Positions 43,496 to 52,778 of a DNA stretch of 64,000 bases are shown here, piece by piece. Each line of letters starts with the position of its first letter. The stretch's first letter is position 1. The translations under genes were made by a program, and so were the position numbers. This DNA is from Psychroserpens sp041224425. GTDB taxonomy: Bacteria > Bacteroidota > Bacteroidia > Flavobacteriales > Flavobacteriaceae. The notes beneath the pieces were generated by a model that searched no databases, had not been told where the DNA came from, and saw only the letters and a program-made list of their open reading frames with translations. The stretch is taken from the NCBI RefSeq assembly GCF_041224425.1, contig NZ_JBGFGL010000077.1:310001-374000 (forward strand), in the 5' to 3' direction.

Positions 43496-43835
43496 TTTAT
43501 TTCTTTTTAGTTGAATACTTTAGTTCTCAAACAATGAACTTTACAACGATAAGATGAGATTTGAGGAGGAAGAGGTTGTAAAATCTAATTGATTATTGAG
43601 TCAAAATTACTATTATCGTAAATTTAGTTTTTACGATTATTAAAATTCCAAAAAAGACCGCAACAAAAAACATACATCATAAAAAAACCCATGTTTTTTT
43701 GACAAATCACCAATAAACACAACAAATAAGACTGTAATTCAAGATGTTAAAAATTAACACTACAACGTTGTAAATTGTTAAAAAATCAGTTTTGTATAGG
43801 TAATGTTAAGTTTAAAATGAAGGTTGTATAGCTAA
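43496..43835 (-). promoter_or_regulatory. Control region upstream of the glucan locus
   Basis: 340 bp without a gene. It holds a perfect -7 element TAATTTTG (43602-43609, minus strand), a palindrome ATCGTAAA-N7-TTTACGAT (43615-43637), and the pair TGTATGTTTTTTGTTG (43661-43676) and AACATTACCTATACA (43793-43807) that is repeated at similar spacing upstream of the T9SS gene. The regulator gene ends at 43836, so these are the likely control sites of the whole glucan operon. Confidence 0.6.
43615..43637. promoter_or_regulatory. Palindromic operator candidate
   Basis: Eight-base arms ATCGTAAA and TTTACGAT separated by 7 bp lie 5 bp upstream of the -7 element TAATTTTG, overlapping the -33 region. 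This position suits a repressor such as the nearby LacI protein, but no second copy was found in the window. Confidence 0.4.
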
Positions 43836-46628
43836 TTATATTTCCAAAATATAATTTGTTAAGCTAGATTCGTGAGGTAAATCCATTTTTTTTCGCAACC
43901 TGTAGCGTTTCACCTCTACACTTCTAGGGGAAATATTTAAAAGTGGAGCGATTTCTTTTGAAGATAGGTTTAATCTTAGATAAGCACATAATTTAAGGTC
44001 GTTTGGCGTAAGTTTTGGGTGCTTTGCCTTAACCTTTTTTAAGAAATCTTTATCAGCATTGTTGAAGGCTTCTTGAAAAAACTTCCAATCATCTGTATTA
44101 TTTAGATTTTTATCAATAATCTTAATTACGGGTTTAAGTGTATTATTTTTATTGACATTTTTCAACTCCTCTTTAATACCACTTAAGAACTCGTTCTTCT
44201 TAATCAAACTCATTGTTGAAATCGCCAACTCCCTGTTTTTATTATCGACATCCTGTTGCAACTTTTCATTTTTTAAATGCATCAGTTGTTGCTGGCTTTC
44301 AAGTTCTTTGAGCTCCATATCTTTTTGATTTTGGAGCATCAATTGTTTTTTCTGTTTTTTATAATAAGCTTTATAAATATTATGTACAGCAATGATAAGT
44401 AATATGAAACCGATGGTATAAAAGAGCACCATCACATTCGTCAAATACCATGGTTTTTTTATTGTAAAGGAATAACTAGGCATGTTTTGAGCTAGAGTTT
44501 TGCCTGATCTTGCCTTTAGATTAAAAGTGTATTCTCCATGAGGTAAGTTTTTGAACAATACATGTGCTTCTTTAGACCACTCACTCCATTCATCGTACAA
44601 ACCTTCTAACTGGTACTGATATTCAACTTTACTAAACTTATCGTATACTGGAGCATTGAATACCAACTCAAAGTTATTGAAACTGTTTTCAAATATGGCT
44701 TGATTATTTTTGTCTACAGGTTGTTTTTCAGAACTTAAATCATAGTTACTGATAGAACTTATGGTTACACTGAAGTCTTTAGGCTGAATTTTATCTAAAT
44801 CAACAATGATATAGCCCATAGAAGTTCCCAATAGATATGTATCATTGCCAATTGGTAAAATATTCTCATAACCTACCATCATCTTTCCTATTTCGTGAGG
44901 CAGGGAAAGGCTATTGATTTTTAGCGTATTACTAAGTTGTCCTTGTGACACATAACAAATGTTGTCTTTAGAAAACCCCCAAAGTCTACCATCTTTACTG
45001 GAATCTAAGATTAACTTCCCAGTTATATAAGACTCATCATCATAGATTTGGCTTAAAATACTATCCTTTTCAAATTTATCTGTTGGTTCATCATATTTAA
45101 AAATACCTTCTTGATACGCATACCAAATATGGTCTTGATATTTTACAAGAGAAGAGTTTAAGCCCTTTCTAACTTCAAAGTCATTGGTTAATTCAACAAC
45201 TTCCGTTAAGTCAGAATTCAATTTAAGCCTGTATACTCCTTTGTATTCATGATTTACAAAAAGCGTTTGGTCATTATAAAAATCAAAATGCTTAGATGAA
45301 ATATCAAAGCCTTTAATTTTATGACTCATCTGCCATTCCCCATTTTTCTTTTTAAGCACATAAAGTCCGTCATAATTACCCTGTAGCAAAACATCATTTA
45401 CAGGTAAAATATTCCATGTGCCTTGAACATCGGAAATACTTTTAGCCTTACCATTATTGATTAAGAACGTTCCACTATCATGACCACAAAATAATTGTCC
45501 GTCGTGCTTAACTAAACTCCAAACTTGACCTTTGGTACCTTCAATTAACCTAAAATCATCATTTGAGTTAAACGATTTAAAAAACAGTCCTTGATTGGTT
45601 CCCAAGAAAAGGTTTCCATTGAAAATCGCTGAAGTATAAATTGTTCCCAGAGTTCCATCATTATCAATATAAATCTTAAAAGGTGACTTTGTGTTTATAC
45701 AATTTATTCCCTTGTCCAATCCAAGCCATATATTATGTTCTGCATCTTCAAAAATTGATAAAACCGTATTGTTCGATAATCCCAAAGGCTGATTTATGGT
45801 ATAATCAAGATCTCCATTAGGTTTCAGAAAAATAACACCATTGGAAATAGTTCCTAACGCAAATCTATTGTCACTCAACAATAAACTTGAATATACACTA
45901 GATTTTAAAAGTAGCGACTTTGCAGAAATCTCCCATGGCTCTAAATTACCATCCTTAAGGATAAAGAATCCGTTTTCTTGAGTTTGAACCAAAAACAAAT
46001 CGTTATGTTCCAAAACTTTCACAATTGTATTATCTTGAACAATTTTGTGATTCGTTACTAACTGACCCTTTCCGTTTTCTATTTTATAGAGTCCATCATG
46101 TAATTTTTGGAAATAGATCGTATTATCAACTTTAAACATTTTAGTCAATTTCGTAGCTGACTCAATAATTTTAAACGCATCCGTTTTTTCATTATAGCTA
46201 TAAATGCGGTTTAAAGATTGAAACAATATCCAATTATCAATACTTATGATGGTCCAAAACTGCTCATCTTCAATTAAACGATCCTTAATTTTATTTGAAA
46301 GTGATGTGTACTCTAAAGTTCCATACTGGCTTGGTTCCCAATAGCCAAATTCCATGTAGCAACCAGTATAAATTCTTTCGTTTAAAACCTTTACAGAACG
46401 AATAATGGTGTTGTTAGGAGAAGGATATAAATGCCATCTTTCGCCATCAAATTTTAACAAACCGTTGTTATTGGCTACATAAATTGATTTTTGGGAATCT
46501 TGACTAATGGACCAGTTTTGGCTTTCTGCGTCATATTCTGATTCAGAAAAAACATTTATTGGAGGAATCTCTTGGGCAGAGATGAAACTAAACCAAAATG
46601 AAGCAATATAAAATAGAAAAGTTCTCAT
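43836..46628 (-). CDS. Membrane-bound sensor-regulator: propeller, Y_Y_Y and LuxR-type HTH
   Basis: 930 residues from MRTFLFYIASFWFSF; an ATG 6 bp upstream is also possible. Signal peptide, then two-component-regulator-propeller repeats (about 25-630; NTVLSIFEDAEHNIWLGLDKGIN is typical), a Y_Y_Y domain (about 640-735; YQYQLEGLYDEWSEWS), one membrane helix (about 741-765), a coiled coil (about 770-815) and a C-terminal LuxR-type helix-turn-helix (LRLNLSSKEIAPLLNISPRSVEVKRYRLRKKM). It combines a periplasmic glycan sensor with a DNA-binding output in one chain without a kinase. Upstream and co-oriented with the glucan locus, which it probably induces. Confidence 0.92.
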   Translation of the reverse strand: MRTFLFYIASFWFSFISAQEIPPINVFSESEYDAESQNWSISQDSQKSIYVANNNGLLKFDGERWHLYPSPNNTIIRSVKVLNERIYTGCYMEFGYWEPSQYGTLEYTSLSNKIKDRLIEDEQFWTIISIDNWILFQSLNRIYSYNEKTDAFKIIESATKLTKMFKVDNTIYFQKLHDGLYKIENGKGQLVTNHKIVQDNTIVKVLEHNDLFLVQTQENGFFILKDGNLEPWEISAKSLLLKSSVYSSLLLSDNRFALGTISNGVIFLKPNGDLDYTINQPLGLSNNTVLSIFEDAEHNIWLGLDKGINCINTKSPFKIYIDNDGTLGTIYTSAIFNGNLFLGTNQGLFFKSFNSNDDFRLIEGTKGQVWSLVKHDGQLFCGHDSGTFLINNGKAKSISDVQGTWNILPVNDVLLQGNYDGLYVLKKKNGEWQMSHKIKGFDISSKHFDFYNDQTLFVNHEYKGVYRLKLNSDLTEVVELTNDFEVRKGLNSSLVKYQDHIWYAYQEGIFKYDEPTDKFEKDSILSQIYDDESYITGKLILDSSKDGRLWGFSKDNICYVSQGQLSNTLKINSLSLPHEIGKMMVGYENILPIGNDTYLLGTSMGYIIVDLDKIQPKDFSVTISSISNYDLSSEKQPVDKNNQAIFENSFNNFELVFNAPVYDKFSKVEYQYQLEGLYDEWSEWSKEAHVLFKNLPHGEYTFNLKARSGKTLAQNMPSYSFTIKKPWYLTNVMVLFYTIGFILLIIAVHNIYKAYYKKQKKQLMLQNQKDMELKELESQQQLMHLKNEKLQQDVDNKNRELAISTMSLIKKNEFLSGIKEELKNVNKNNTLKPVIKIIDKNLNNTDDWKFFQEAFNNADKDFLKKVKAKHPKLTPNDLKLCAYLRLNLSSKEIAPLLNISPRSVEVKRYRLRKKMDLPHESSLTNYILEI

Positions 46629-46639
46629 GAGCATCTACA

Positions 46640-46647
46640 CAAATATA
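46640..46647 (-). promoter_or_regulatory. -7 element TATATTTG of the sensor-regulator gene
   Basis: Perfect TAnnTTTG on the minus strand, 11 bp before the chosen ATG at 46628 and 5 bp before the alternative ATG. The close spacing favours the downstream start codon and implies a very short 5' leader. Confidence 0.55.
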
Positions 46648-46765
46648 ATAGTAATAGTCCTAATATTTTACTAGTTTTATACTAACAGTTTAAACTTACT
46701 ACATAAGTTTCTATTTATTATTTATAATTACCAATGTCAATCTCCGCATTTTTTATCACAGAAAG

Positions 46766-47191
46766 ATGAAACATCGAGCTCTAGTATTCATAGCAACACT
46801 CACTTTTTTTATTAACTCTTGTGCTAACAAAGAAGCCTCAAAAAGTGATTTAATTTACAATGCTACTTGGGAATTGGAATACATTAGTGGACCTCGAATT
46901 GCCTTTGAGGGTTTATTTCCTGAAAAGAAACCGACCATAACTTTTAATAAAGACACTAAAAAAGTTGAAGGCACCAATAGTTGTAATGGTTATTCTGCAG
47001 AGTTTAAGATTGATGAAGGCACTCTATACTTTGGAGAGCCTGGTCCAACAACCATGATGTATTGTGGACAAGGAGAAAACGTCTTTTTAGACATGATGAA
47101 AAAAGTAAATGCCTACAGTTTTGATGCGGATGGAAAACTAAACCTCATATTTGATGGTGTACCCATAATGCGTTTTAAAAACATAAATTGA
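46766..47191 (+). CDS. META-domain lipoprotein (HslJ-like)
   Basis: 141 residues with lipobox INSC (Cys19). The mature part is one META domain: WELEYISGPRIAFEGLFPEKKPTITFNKDTKKVEGTNSCNGYSAEF, with the family's GxxxCNxY core, and TMMYCGQGENVFLDMM. Such proteins are small outer-membrane or periplasmic lipoproteins linked to stress or drug tolerance, with no defined biochemical activity. It lies 16 bp upstream of the AraC regulator gene, starting a plus-strand gene run. Confidence 0.9.
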   Translation: MKHRALVFIATLTFFINSCANKEASKSDLIYNATWELEYISGPRIAFEGLFPEKKPTITFNKDTKKVEGTNSCNGYSAEFKIDEGTLYFGEPGPTTMMYCGQGENVFLDMMKKVNAYSFDADGKLNLIFDGVPIMRFKNIN

Positions 47192-47207
47192 TCACGTGAA
47201 TCGCGAA

Positions 47208-48047
47208 ATGATCGACATAAACGATTGTACTATTTTATTGGAAGAAGCGTCTACCGATAAAGCCATAGTGGACTCCTGTTTTTTTGACGAACCTGTTATT
47301 GCTATCGCATTTTATGGTGCTGGAGACGTAGGCCTTAAAGTGAAATACAAAGGAAAAACAAAAGAGTTTCATCATACCAAAGGAATGGTGTTGTCGTTTT
47401 ATGCCGATGATCAGGTTGCGTTTGAACATCATGTTTCAGCAGATAAACCCTTACAATGTTTAGTCATTGCAACCGCTATTAGACAGTTAGATCGATTGCC
47501 TAATGGAGAAGGAGAATTTTTAGAGCAGTTTTTACACCAATTAGTACATCCCAAAGATCATTATGTTGAAGGCCCTGTTTTTAAAATGAATCCTGAAATG
47601 TTTTTGCTGGTTGAACAATTCTTTAGCAACACCTATGAAGGTGGCATTAAAATGATGTTCTATAAAAGTCATATGTCAGCTCTATTGTCGCATTATTTCG
47701 GACAATTAGCTAAAGAGCAATCGACAGAAATTAATGCCTCTCAACTTAAAAAAATCAACCTAGCTCAAGACATCCTTTTATCCGACATGGAAAATCCGCC
47801 ATCCCTTACCGAACTCGCTCATAAAATAGGCACAAATACCAATACCCTTAAAAAAGAATTTAAAGCGCAATTTGGTGTTCCCGTCTTTAAATATCTACAA
47901 AACGAACGTTTGAAAAAAGCCTACAATCTCATCAAAAATGAAAAGAAAACCATTCAGGAAGCAGCTTGGGCAGTAGGCTATGATAGCTTAGGTTCCTTTT
48001 CGAACGCTTTTGAAAAGAAGTTTGGTTTTAGACCAAGTCAGGTATAA
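47208..48047 (+). CDS. AraC family transcriptional regulator
   Basis: 279 residues from ATG at 47208 (MIDINDCTILLEEAS); a GTG four codons upstream is in frame but less likely. An N-terminal sensor-like domain (about 1-180) precedes the two helix-turn-helix motifs (PSLTELAHKIGTNTNTLKKEFKAQFG and KKTIQEAAWAVGYDSLGSFSNAFEKKFGFRPSQ). It belongs to the PchR-like type common in Bacteroidota. Targets are unknown; the following membrane-protein and NmrA-type genes are the obvious candidates. Confidence 0.92.
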   Translation: MIDINDCTILLEEASTDKAIVDSCFFDEPVIAIAFYGAGDVGLKVKYKGKTKEFHHTKGMVLSFYADDQVAFEHHVSADKPLQCLVIATAIRQLDRLPNGEGEFLEQFLHQLVHPKDHYVEGPVFKMNPEMFLLVEQFFSNTYEGGIKMMFYKSHMSALLSHYFGQLAKEQSTEINASQLKKINLAQDILLSDMENPPSLTELAHKIGTNTNTLKKEFKAQFGVPVFKYLQNERLKKAYNLIKNEKKTIQEAAWAVGYDSLGSFSNAFEKKFGFRPSQV

Positions 48048-48138
48048 AATTCTTTTCGAATAAATCAAAATGCTTTTGCAATAAGTTGTTGATTTACAGT
48101 AGCTATAGATTTGTATCATAATTAAAAACCAAAAAATT

Positions 48139-48531
48139 GTGATAACCAATCGACTATTTAGCATTGTATCTGCCATCCTAACTTGGACACTAGGTGTTAG
48201 CTTTTATTTACTGTCATTTTCAATCTCTATTCTTGAAAATCCAGAAAGACAAGCCAACATAATACTTGCATTAGGAATTATTCCAAGTGCTTGCTTGGCT
48301 ACTTATTTGTTCTACAGAAAGGGTCAAATGAAACCTTCAGTATTGGCATTAATTTTCGCAATTACTGCTGTTGCGTTAGATGCATTGATCACAGTTCCTC
48401 TTTTCGTCATGCCTTCTGGTGGTAACTATCTTGGGTTTTTCTCAGATCCTGTGTTTTATATCATTCTTGTCGAATTGTACTTCATTGTTTTTTACTTCGG
48501 AAAACACCTAACTCTAAATTCAAAAAAATGA
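48139..48531 (+). CDS. Four-helix membrane protein (possibly DUF5367-like)
   Basis: 130 residues with four predicted membrane helices (about 8-30, 37-56, 66-88, 100-121) and a Lys-rich cytoplasmic end. The frame starts with GTG at 48139 and no nearer ATG exists before the first helix. The stop overlaps the next ATG (ATGA), indicating coupling with the DUF1772 protein. The family is not certain and no function can be given. Confidence 0.75.
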   Translation: MITNRLFSIVSAILTWTLGVSFYLLSFSISILENPERQANIILALGIIPSACLATYLFYRKGQMKPSVLALIFAITAVALDALITVPLFVMPSGGNYLGFFSDPVFYIILVELYFIVFYFGKHLTLNSKK

Positions 48532-49013
48532 AAACCACAGTTTACTTTATCACCGTTTTATTGAACGCTCTTTCAGCTGGATTCTTCTTTGCTTGGTCTG
48601 CCTCTGTTGTTTTAGGGACAAAAAAAGTGGGCGATGTAACCTATTTGGAAGCGATGCAAAGTATCAATCGGGAAATCTTGAATCCTGTATTCTTCATCGT
48701 TTTCTTCGGAAGCCTGATCGCTTTAGTTGCAAATACTTGCTTTCAGTTTAATAACAGATCGGTTTTTTGGCTCATTCTAATCGCTACAGTGATATATTTC
48801 TTTGGCACTTTTGGAGTAACCGCTTTTGGAAATGTACCTCTAAACAACGAATTGGATGCCTTGAATATCAATCAATTGAATGCTTCTAAATTAAAGCGTT
48901 TCAGAACTTACTACGAAACCAACTGGAATCAATATCACAACATACGAACACTATCAAATTTGGTATCGTTCACACTATTATTAATCTCAATTTTTATCAA
49001 AAGAATATTTTAA
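48528..49013 (+). CDS. DUF1772 (anthrone oxygenase-like) membrane protein
   Basis: 161 residues with four helices. The pattern LLNALSAGFFFAWSASVVLGTKKV, then NREILNPVFFIVFFGSL, TVIYFFGTFGVTAFGNVPLNNELDAL and RTYYETNWNQYHNIRTLSNL is characteristic of DUF1772. Some eukaryotic relatives oxidise anthrones; in bacteria the role is unknown. It overlaps the preceding gene by 4 bp and is followed 11 bp later by an NmrA-type gene, a common flavobacterial arrangement. Confidence 0.9.
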   Translation: MKTTVYFITVLLNALSAGFFFAWSASVVLGTKKVGDVTYLEAMQSINREILNPVFFIVFFGSLIALVANTCFQFNNRSVFWLILIATVIYFFGTFGVTAFGNVPLNNELDALNINQLNASKLKRFRTYYETNWNQYHNIRTLSNLVSFTLLLISIFIKRIF

Positions 49014-49024
49014 ATCAAATCATT

Positions 49025-49867
49025 ATGAAAACAGACATTTTAGTTATCGGAGCAACCGGAAAAACGGGTAGCCGAGTCGTAAAACAATTACAAAACAGAG
49101 GAATCGAACCAAGACTAGGTTCAAGATCTGCCTCACCAAGTTTCGATTGGAACAACAAAGACACATGGATAGAAGCCATAGAAGGCATCAAAAAAATGTA
49201 CATTACTTATTATCCAGATTTAGCCGTTCCTGGTGCTAAAGAAGCTATTGAAAGCCTGACATACTTAGCAAAAGAGCTTGGTGTTGAGAAGTTGGTTTTA
49301 CTTTCAGGAAAAGGAGAAACCGAAGCAGAAGCTTGTGAAAAAATCATCATAAACTCTGGAGTAGATTATACCATCGTAAGAGCCTCATGGTTTAATCAAA
49401 ATTGGAGCGAAAGTTTCTTTTTAGATCCCATTATTTCTGGAGAAGTAGCATTACCAATGTCTGATGTCGTAATTCCTTTTGTGGATGCCGATGACATTGC
49501 AGAAGTTGCAGCAACGGTTTTATTGGACGATGCATACAATGGAGAAATCATAGAGATCACTGGACCTGAATTGATTACTTTTAAGGACATCATTGAAATC
49601 ATTGCAAAAACCAGTAACAGATCACTAAATTTCCATGACATTTCTTTACAACAATATGTTGAAGGTATGAAGCAAATGCAAATACCTGATGATGTCGTTT
49701 GGCTGATTGAATACCTGTTTAGTCATGTTCTTACAAATCCTAACAATCAGCAAATCACAGATGGTGTTGAAAAGGTTTTAGGAAGAAAAGCAAAGTCATT
49801 CTTGCAATACGCAGAAGAGACTGCCAAAACTGGAATTTGGAGTCCTATTGAAATTGAAGAACTTTAA
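49025..49867 (+). CDS. NmrA-type NAD(P)-binding protein
   Basis: 280 residues of an atypical short-chain dehydrogenase fold. GATGKTGSRVVKQLQNRG is the glycine-rich dinucleotide loop (about 8-25), VLLSGKGETEAEACEKII replaces the classical Tyr-Lys catalytic pair, and FVDADDIAEVAATVLLD is the NmrA-family block. Such proteins sense redox state or act as NAD(P)H-dependent quinone or azo reductases. Likely co-transcribed with the DUF1772 gene. Confidence 0.92.
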   Translation: MKTDILVIGATGKTGSRVVKQLQNRGIEPRLGSRSASPSFDWNNKDTWIEAIEGIKKMYITYYPDLAVPGAKEAIESLTYLAKELGVEKLVLLSGKGETEAEACEKIIINSGVDYTIVRASWFNQNWSESFFLDPIISGEVALPMSDVVIPFVDADDIAEVAATVLLDDAYNGEIIEITGPELITFKDIIEIIAKTSNRSLNFHDISLQQYVEGMKQMQIPDDVVWLIEYLFSHVLTNPNNQQITDGVEKVLGRKAKSFLQYAEETAKTGIWSPIEIEEL

Positions 49868-49876
49868 AAATAAAAC

Positions 49877-51367
49877 ATGAATAAAATAATCTTAATAGTA
49901 AGCTTATCCATTTTCTTCTTTCATACATGTTCAGAGCAGAAGTCTGCCGATGAAGAATACATTGCAACAAAGATTGAAAATTACTTAAATGCCAGTACTA
50001 AGAATGGGTATTCTGGAAGTGTATTAATAGCCAAAAACGGTGAAATATTGTTGTCTAAAGGCTATGGTTTAGCAGATAGAGATCAAGACATTCCAATGAC
50101 ACCTCAAACGGTTTTCAATATTGGGTCCGTGACCAAACAATTTACTGCCGCTGCAATTCTGAAGCTTATGGAACTTGAAAAGTTAGAGCTTTCCAATAAA
50201 CTTAAAGATTACTTTCCACAAGCTCCTATAGAAAAACAAGATATTACAATCCACCAGCTACTTACACATACCTCTGGAATATCTCCAAGAGCTGGTGGAT
50301 TTCGATATGATGAAGCTTCTAAAGAGCAGTTTTTAAATGATTTTTATCGTTCAGATTTACTATACAAACCTGGAACAAAGCACAACTATGCTAATGCGAA
50401 TTATATTTTATTGGCTGCCATCGTTGAGATCGTTTCGCAACAAGAATATGAAAGCTTTCTAAGAGACTATTTTTGGAACCCAATAAATATGAATCATACA
50501 GGTTATAAAAGTGTGAAGTATGAAAGTAAGCAACTAGCTCATGGTTATTATTTCGATGATGCTGATGGTGATTGGAAAGATTGGGGAACTACCAAAGATC
50601 ATTTGCCTAAAAACAACAATCACTGGTACAGTATAGGTAAAGGTGACCTCTACTCTACTACAGAGGATTTGTTCAAATGGCATGAAGCTCTTGAGCAGAA
50701 CAAGGTCTTGACTGCGGAAACAAAATTACTTATGGAAACAGCTCATGTAGCAGAAAATGAAGAAAACACCTCATTTTATGGATATGGTTGGGCCATATTC
50801 AACTCCAAACAAAACAAAAAAATTGTCACCCACAATGGTAGCAATGGAATCTATTTCGCAGAGTTCATAAGGTTTATTGAAGACGATTTGGTGATTATTG
50901 TTTTGTCCAATGTAAGACTAAACCGTCAATCTGAAAATGTCGCATGGCATATTAGTAAAATGGTATTTGATAAACACTATGAACCTAAAGCAATTCCGAA
51001 AAATACTTATGAATTGGTTTTTGATTTTATTAGTAGAAAAAAGCTAAATCATTCTAATGAACTTCCGCAATTTATAATTAATCAAACAGGTTTGCCTTTC
51101 AAAGACAAAGCCATCTTAAATAGAATTGGGTATAAGCAAATTTCTCAAAAAAAGGATTCTCTCTGGGGAATTGAACTCCTAAAATTGAACACTGTAATGT
51201 TTCCAAATGATGGAAATCTATGGGATTCATTGGGCGAAGGCTATTTTTTATTAAAGGACAAGGAAAATGCTATTTTAAGTTTTAAAAAGGCAATCGATTT
51301 AAGACCAATTGAAAATTGTTATTGGTGTGAGAATGCAGAAAAGCGTTTGAAGGAATTAAAAGAATAA
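49877..51367 (+). CDS. Serine hydrolase, beta-lactamase class C/DD-peptidase-like lipoprotein
   Basis: 496 residues with lipobox FFHTC (Cys18). The Ser84-x-x-Lys87 nucleophile motif is in NIGSVTKQFTA, the Tyr-x-Asn motif is KHNYANANY, and VTHNGSNGIYFAEF gives the KTG-like third motif (HNG). The C-terminal part (about 400-496) resembles a tetratricopeptide repeat (LWDSLGEGYFLLKDKENAILSFKKAI). It is probably a periplasmic esterase or peptidase rather than a resistance lactamase. Last gene of the plus-strand run. Confidence 0.9.
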   Translation: MNKIILIVSLSIFFFHTCSEQKSADEEYIATKIENYLNASTKNGYSGSVLIAKNGEILLSKGYGLADRDQDIPMTPQTVFNIGSVTKQFTAAAILKLMELEKLELSNKLKDYFPQAPIEKQDITIHQLLTHTSGISPRAGGFRYDEASKEQFLNDFYRSDLLYKPGTKHNYANANYILLAAIVEIVSQQEYESFLRDYFWNPINMNHTGYKSVKYESKQLAHGYYFDDADGDWKDWGTTKDHLPKNNNHWYSIGKGDLYSTTEDLFKWHEALEQNKVLTAETKLLMETAHVAENEENTSFYGYGWAIFNSKQNKKIVTHNGSNGIYFAEFIRFIEDDLVIIVLSNVRLNRQSENVAWHISKMVFDKHYEPKAIPKNTYELVFDFISRKKLNHSNELPQFIINQTGLPFKDKAILNRIGYKQISQKKDSLWGIELLKLNTVMFPNDGNLWDSLGEGYFLLKDKENAILSFKKAIDLRPIENCYWCENAEKRLKELKE

Positions 51368-51527
51368 AGAATTTCGATAATTGATTTATTTCCCGATGCA
51401 ATATTTAACTATCCTTATGTCTATTGACGTTAAGGCATTTGGGCAACAAATAGGGTGCAAAAAATACATAAAAAGAATAAATAAAGAGTAAACATCAATA
51501 AATTGAGCTACTAATATAGCACAAAAA

Positions 51528-51550
51528 AAACCGCTCGATTAGAGCGGTTT
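51528..51550 (-). terminator. Terminator of the DUF6266 gene
   Basis: Arms AAACCGCTC/GAGCGGTTT with a 5-nt loop and a poly-A left flank (U-run on the minus strand), 20 bp past the stop codon. With a T3 right side it may also stop transcription from the serine hydrolase gene. Confidence 0.85.
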
Positions 51551-51570
51551 CCAAATAAAAACACCAAGCA

Positions 51571-52212
51571 TTAATTAGCTGTACCAGAGCCTAAATAAAT
51601 ACTGTTTGATACTTGACTACCATCAGCAGTAATAAACGCCATAAATAGCTCTACTGTATCTCCTGCATAAGTTGTTGGGATTGGAACAATTTGAGAACCA
51701 ACAGTTCTGTCGGCTCCATCAAGTAAAGAAATAGATTCCTTTTTTGAGGGGTTGTAAACCAACAACATCGCTTTATCAGTTGCATTTGCGTTACCTTCGG
51801 CAGAGTTATCATCCCACCCAAAAGTTACTTCTCCAGCAGTTGCTAAATCAGTCGTTGGGTTTAACGCACCAGATAAACCTCCTCGACTTACTAAAGCGTT
51901 CGGATAGTCAACAACAAAGTTAGGTTCAGTACCTGTAATCGCATTATTCAACACATACGACATCGCAGCATTAAATTCTGTTTTCTTAACAGCTAACCCT
52001 TTATAACCTAACTTAATAAAAGGCTTTACAGCCTGTAAAAATTCTAAAGTGGCAGTAAACTTGGTTCTTTGGTTTACTTGACCAACAGTTCTTGGATTGG
52101 CTACACTTGAAGGTTTAATTCTAATGTAATCAATTCCTTTCCAGCTTCCACCGATAACGTTTCCAACCTTACCTGAAAGCCCTCCTAAAATACCTTGAGC
52201 AATTTTACCCAT
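51571..52212 (-). CDS. DUF6266 family protein
   Basis: 213 residues from MGKIAQGILGGLSGKVGNVIGGSWKG; a longer reading from 52269 adds 19 residues unlike the family and is rejected. The Gly-rich opening, PSSVANPRTVGQVNQRTKF and the beta-rich remainder fit DUF6266, an accessory family of unknown role in Bacteroidota. There is no signal peptide. It stands alone between two terminators or non-coding stretches, and marks the start of the accessory region. Confidence 0.82.
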   Translation of the reverse strand: MGKIAQGILGGLSGKVGNVIGGSWKGIDYIRIKPSSVANPRTVGQVNQRTKFTATLEFLQAVKPFIKLGYKGLAVKKTEFNAAMSYVLNNAITGTEPNFVVDYPNALVSRGGLSGALNPTTDLATAGEVTFGWDDNSAEGNANATDKAMLLVYNPSKKESISLLDGADRTVGSQIVPIPTTYAGDTVELFMAFITADGSQVSNSIYLGSGTAN

Positions 52213-52337
52213 AACATAAATAATTTTAATGAAACATAATTTTCTTCGGACTTGGTACGGACTTGACACGAAGTTGTACCTACCGACTGAATATATGGCA
52301 AGTTTTATGCTATTCGTTAGATATGGATTTTGTTGCT

Positions 52338-52778
52338 TTAGATTGCTTCTTTTTGCATTTTAGAAAATAAACTTTGAATGTATGATACTTTCAAATCTGC
52401 CATTTTTGAAATGACTTTTTGAAGTTCGGCTTCTTTTTTACTAATCGCTGACACTATATTAATATGCTTTTGCAATTGAAATTCATTATTTATTAATGAT
52501 ATAAAACTATTTTTTAGAGTATTTCTGCAATCATCTATTGAAATAAACGGAATAACACTTCCTTTTAAATGGTAAGCGTAAAAACCGCCTATTTGTAACA
52601 TCATAGATAAGTTAAAAAGTGTGTGTTTTACCTCTTCTGTTGTAGTAGTGACAACGAAACAGTTAGCACAGGATTTTAAGAGTGGTTTTCCGCTGTTTAG
52701 CCCTTTGTTTAGTATAAAAAAATGAGGGTTTGAGTAAGCTTTTCCGACTTGGTGTGTTTTTAGTTCAAAAGTTGACAT
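52338..52778 (-). CDS. DUF6943-like accessory protein
   Basis: 146 residues from MSTFELKTHQVGKAYSNPHFFILNKG; an upstream in-frame ATG at 52880 would add a low-complexity extension and is rejected. KSCANCFVV holds a CxxC pair, and GFYAYHLKGSVIPFISIDDCRNTL follows. It matches what I recall of DUF6943, a small family frequent in mobile elements of Bacteroidota. The C-terminus (about 110-146) is helical and may be a coiled coil. No mobilisation gene is visible here, so this may be a remnant of an element. Confidence 0.65.
   Translation of the reverse strand: MSTFELKTHQVGKAYSNPHFFILNKGLNSGKPLLKSCANCFVVTTTTEEVKHTLFNLSMMLQIGGFYAYHLKGSVIPFISIDDCRNTLKNSFISLINNEFQLQKHINIVSAISKKEAELQKVISKMADLKVSYIQSLFSKMQKEAI

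Noticed and set aside
51396..51491. 31-codon plus-strand frame (MQYLTILMSIDVKAFGQQIG...) after the serine hydrolase gene.
   Set aside because: Too short, with no conserved motif, promoter or terminator; possibly a remnant of an integrase or attachment region, but nothing in the sequence supports it.
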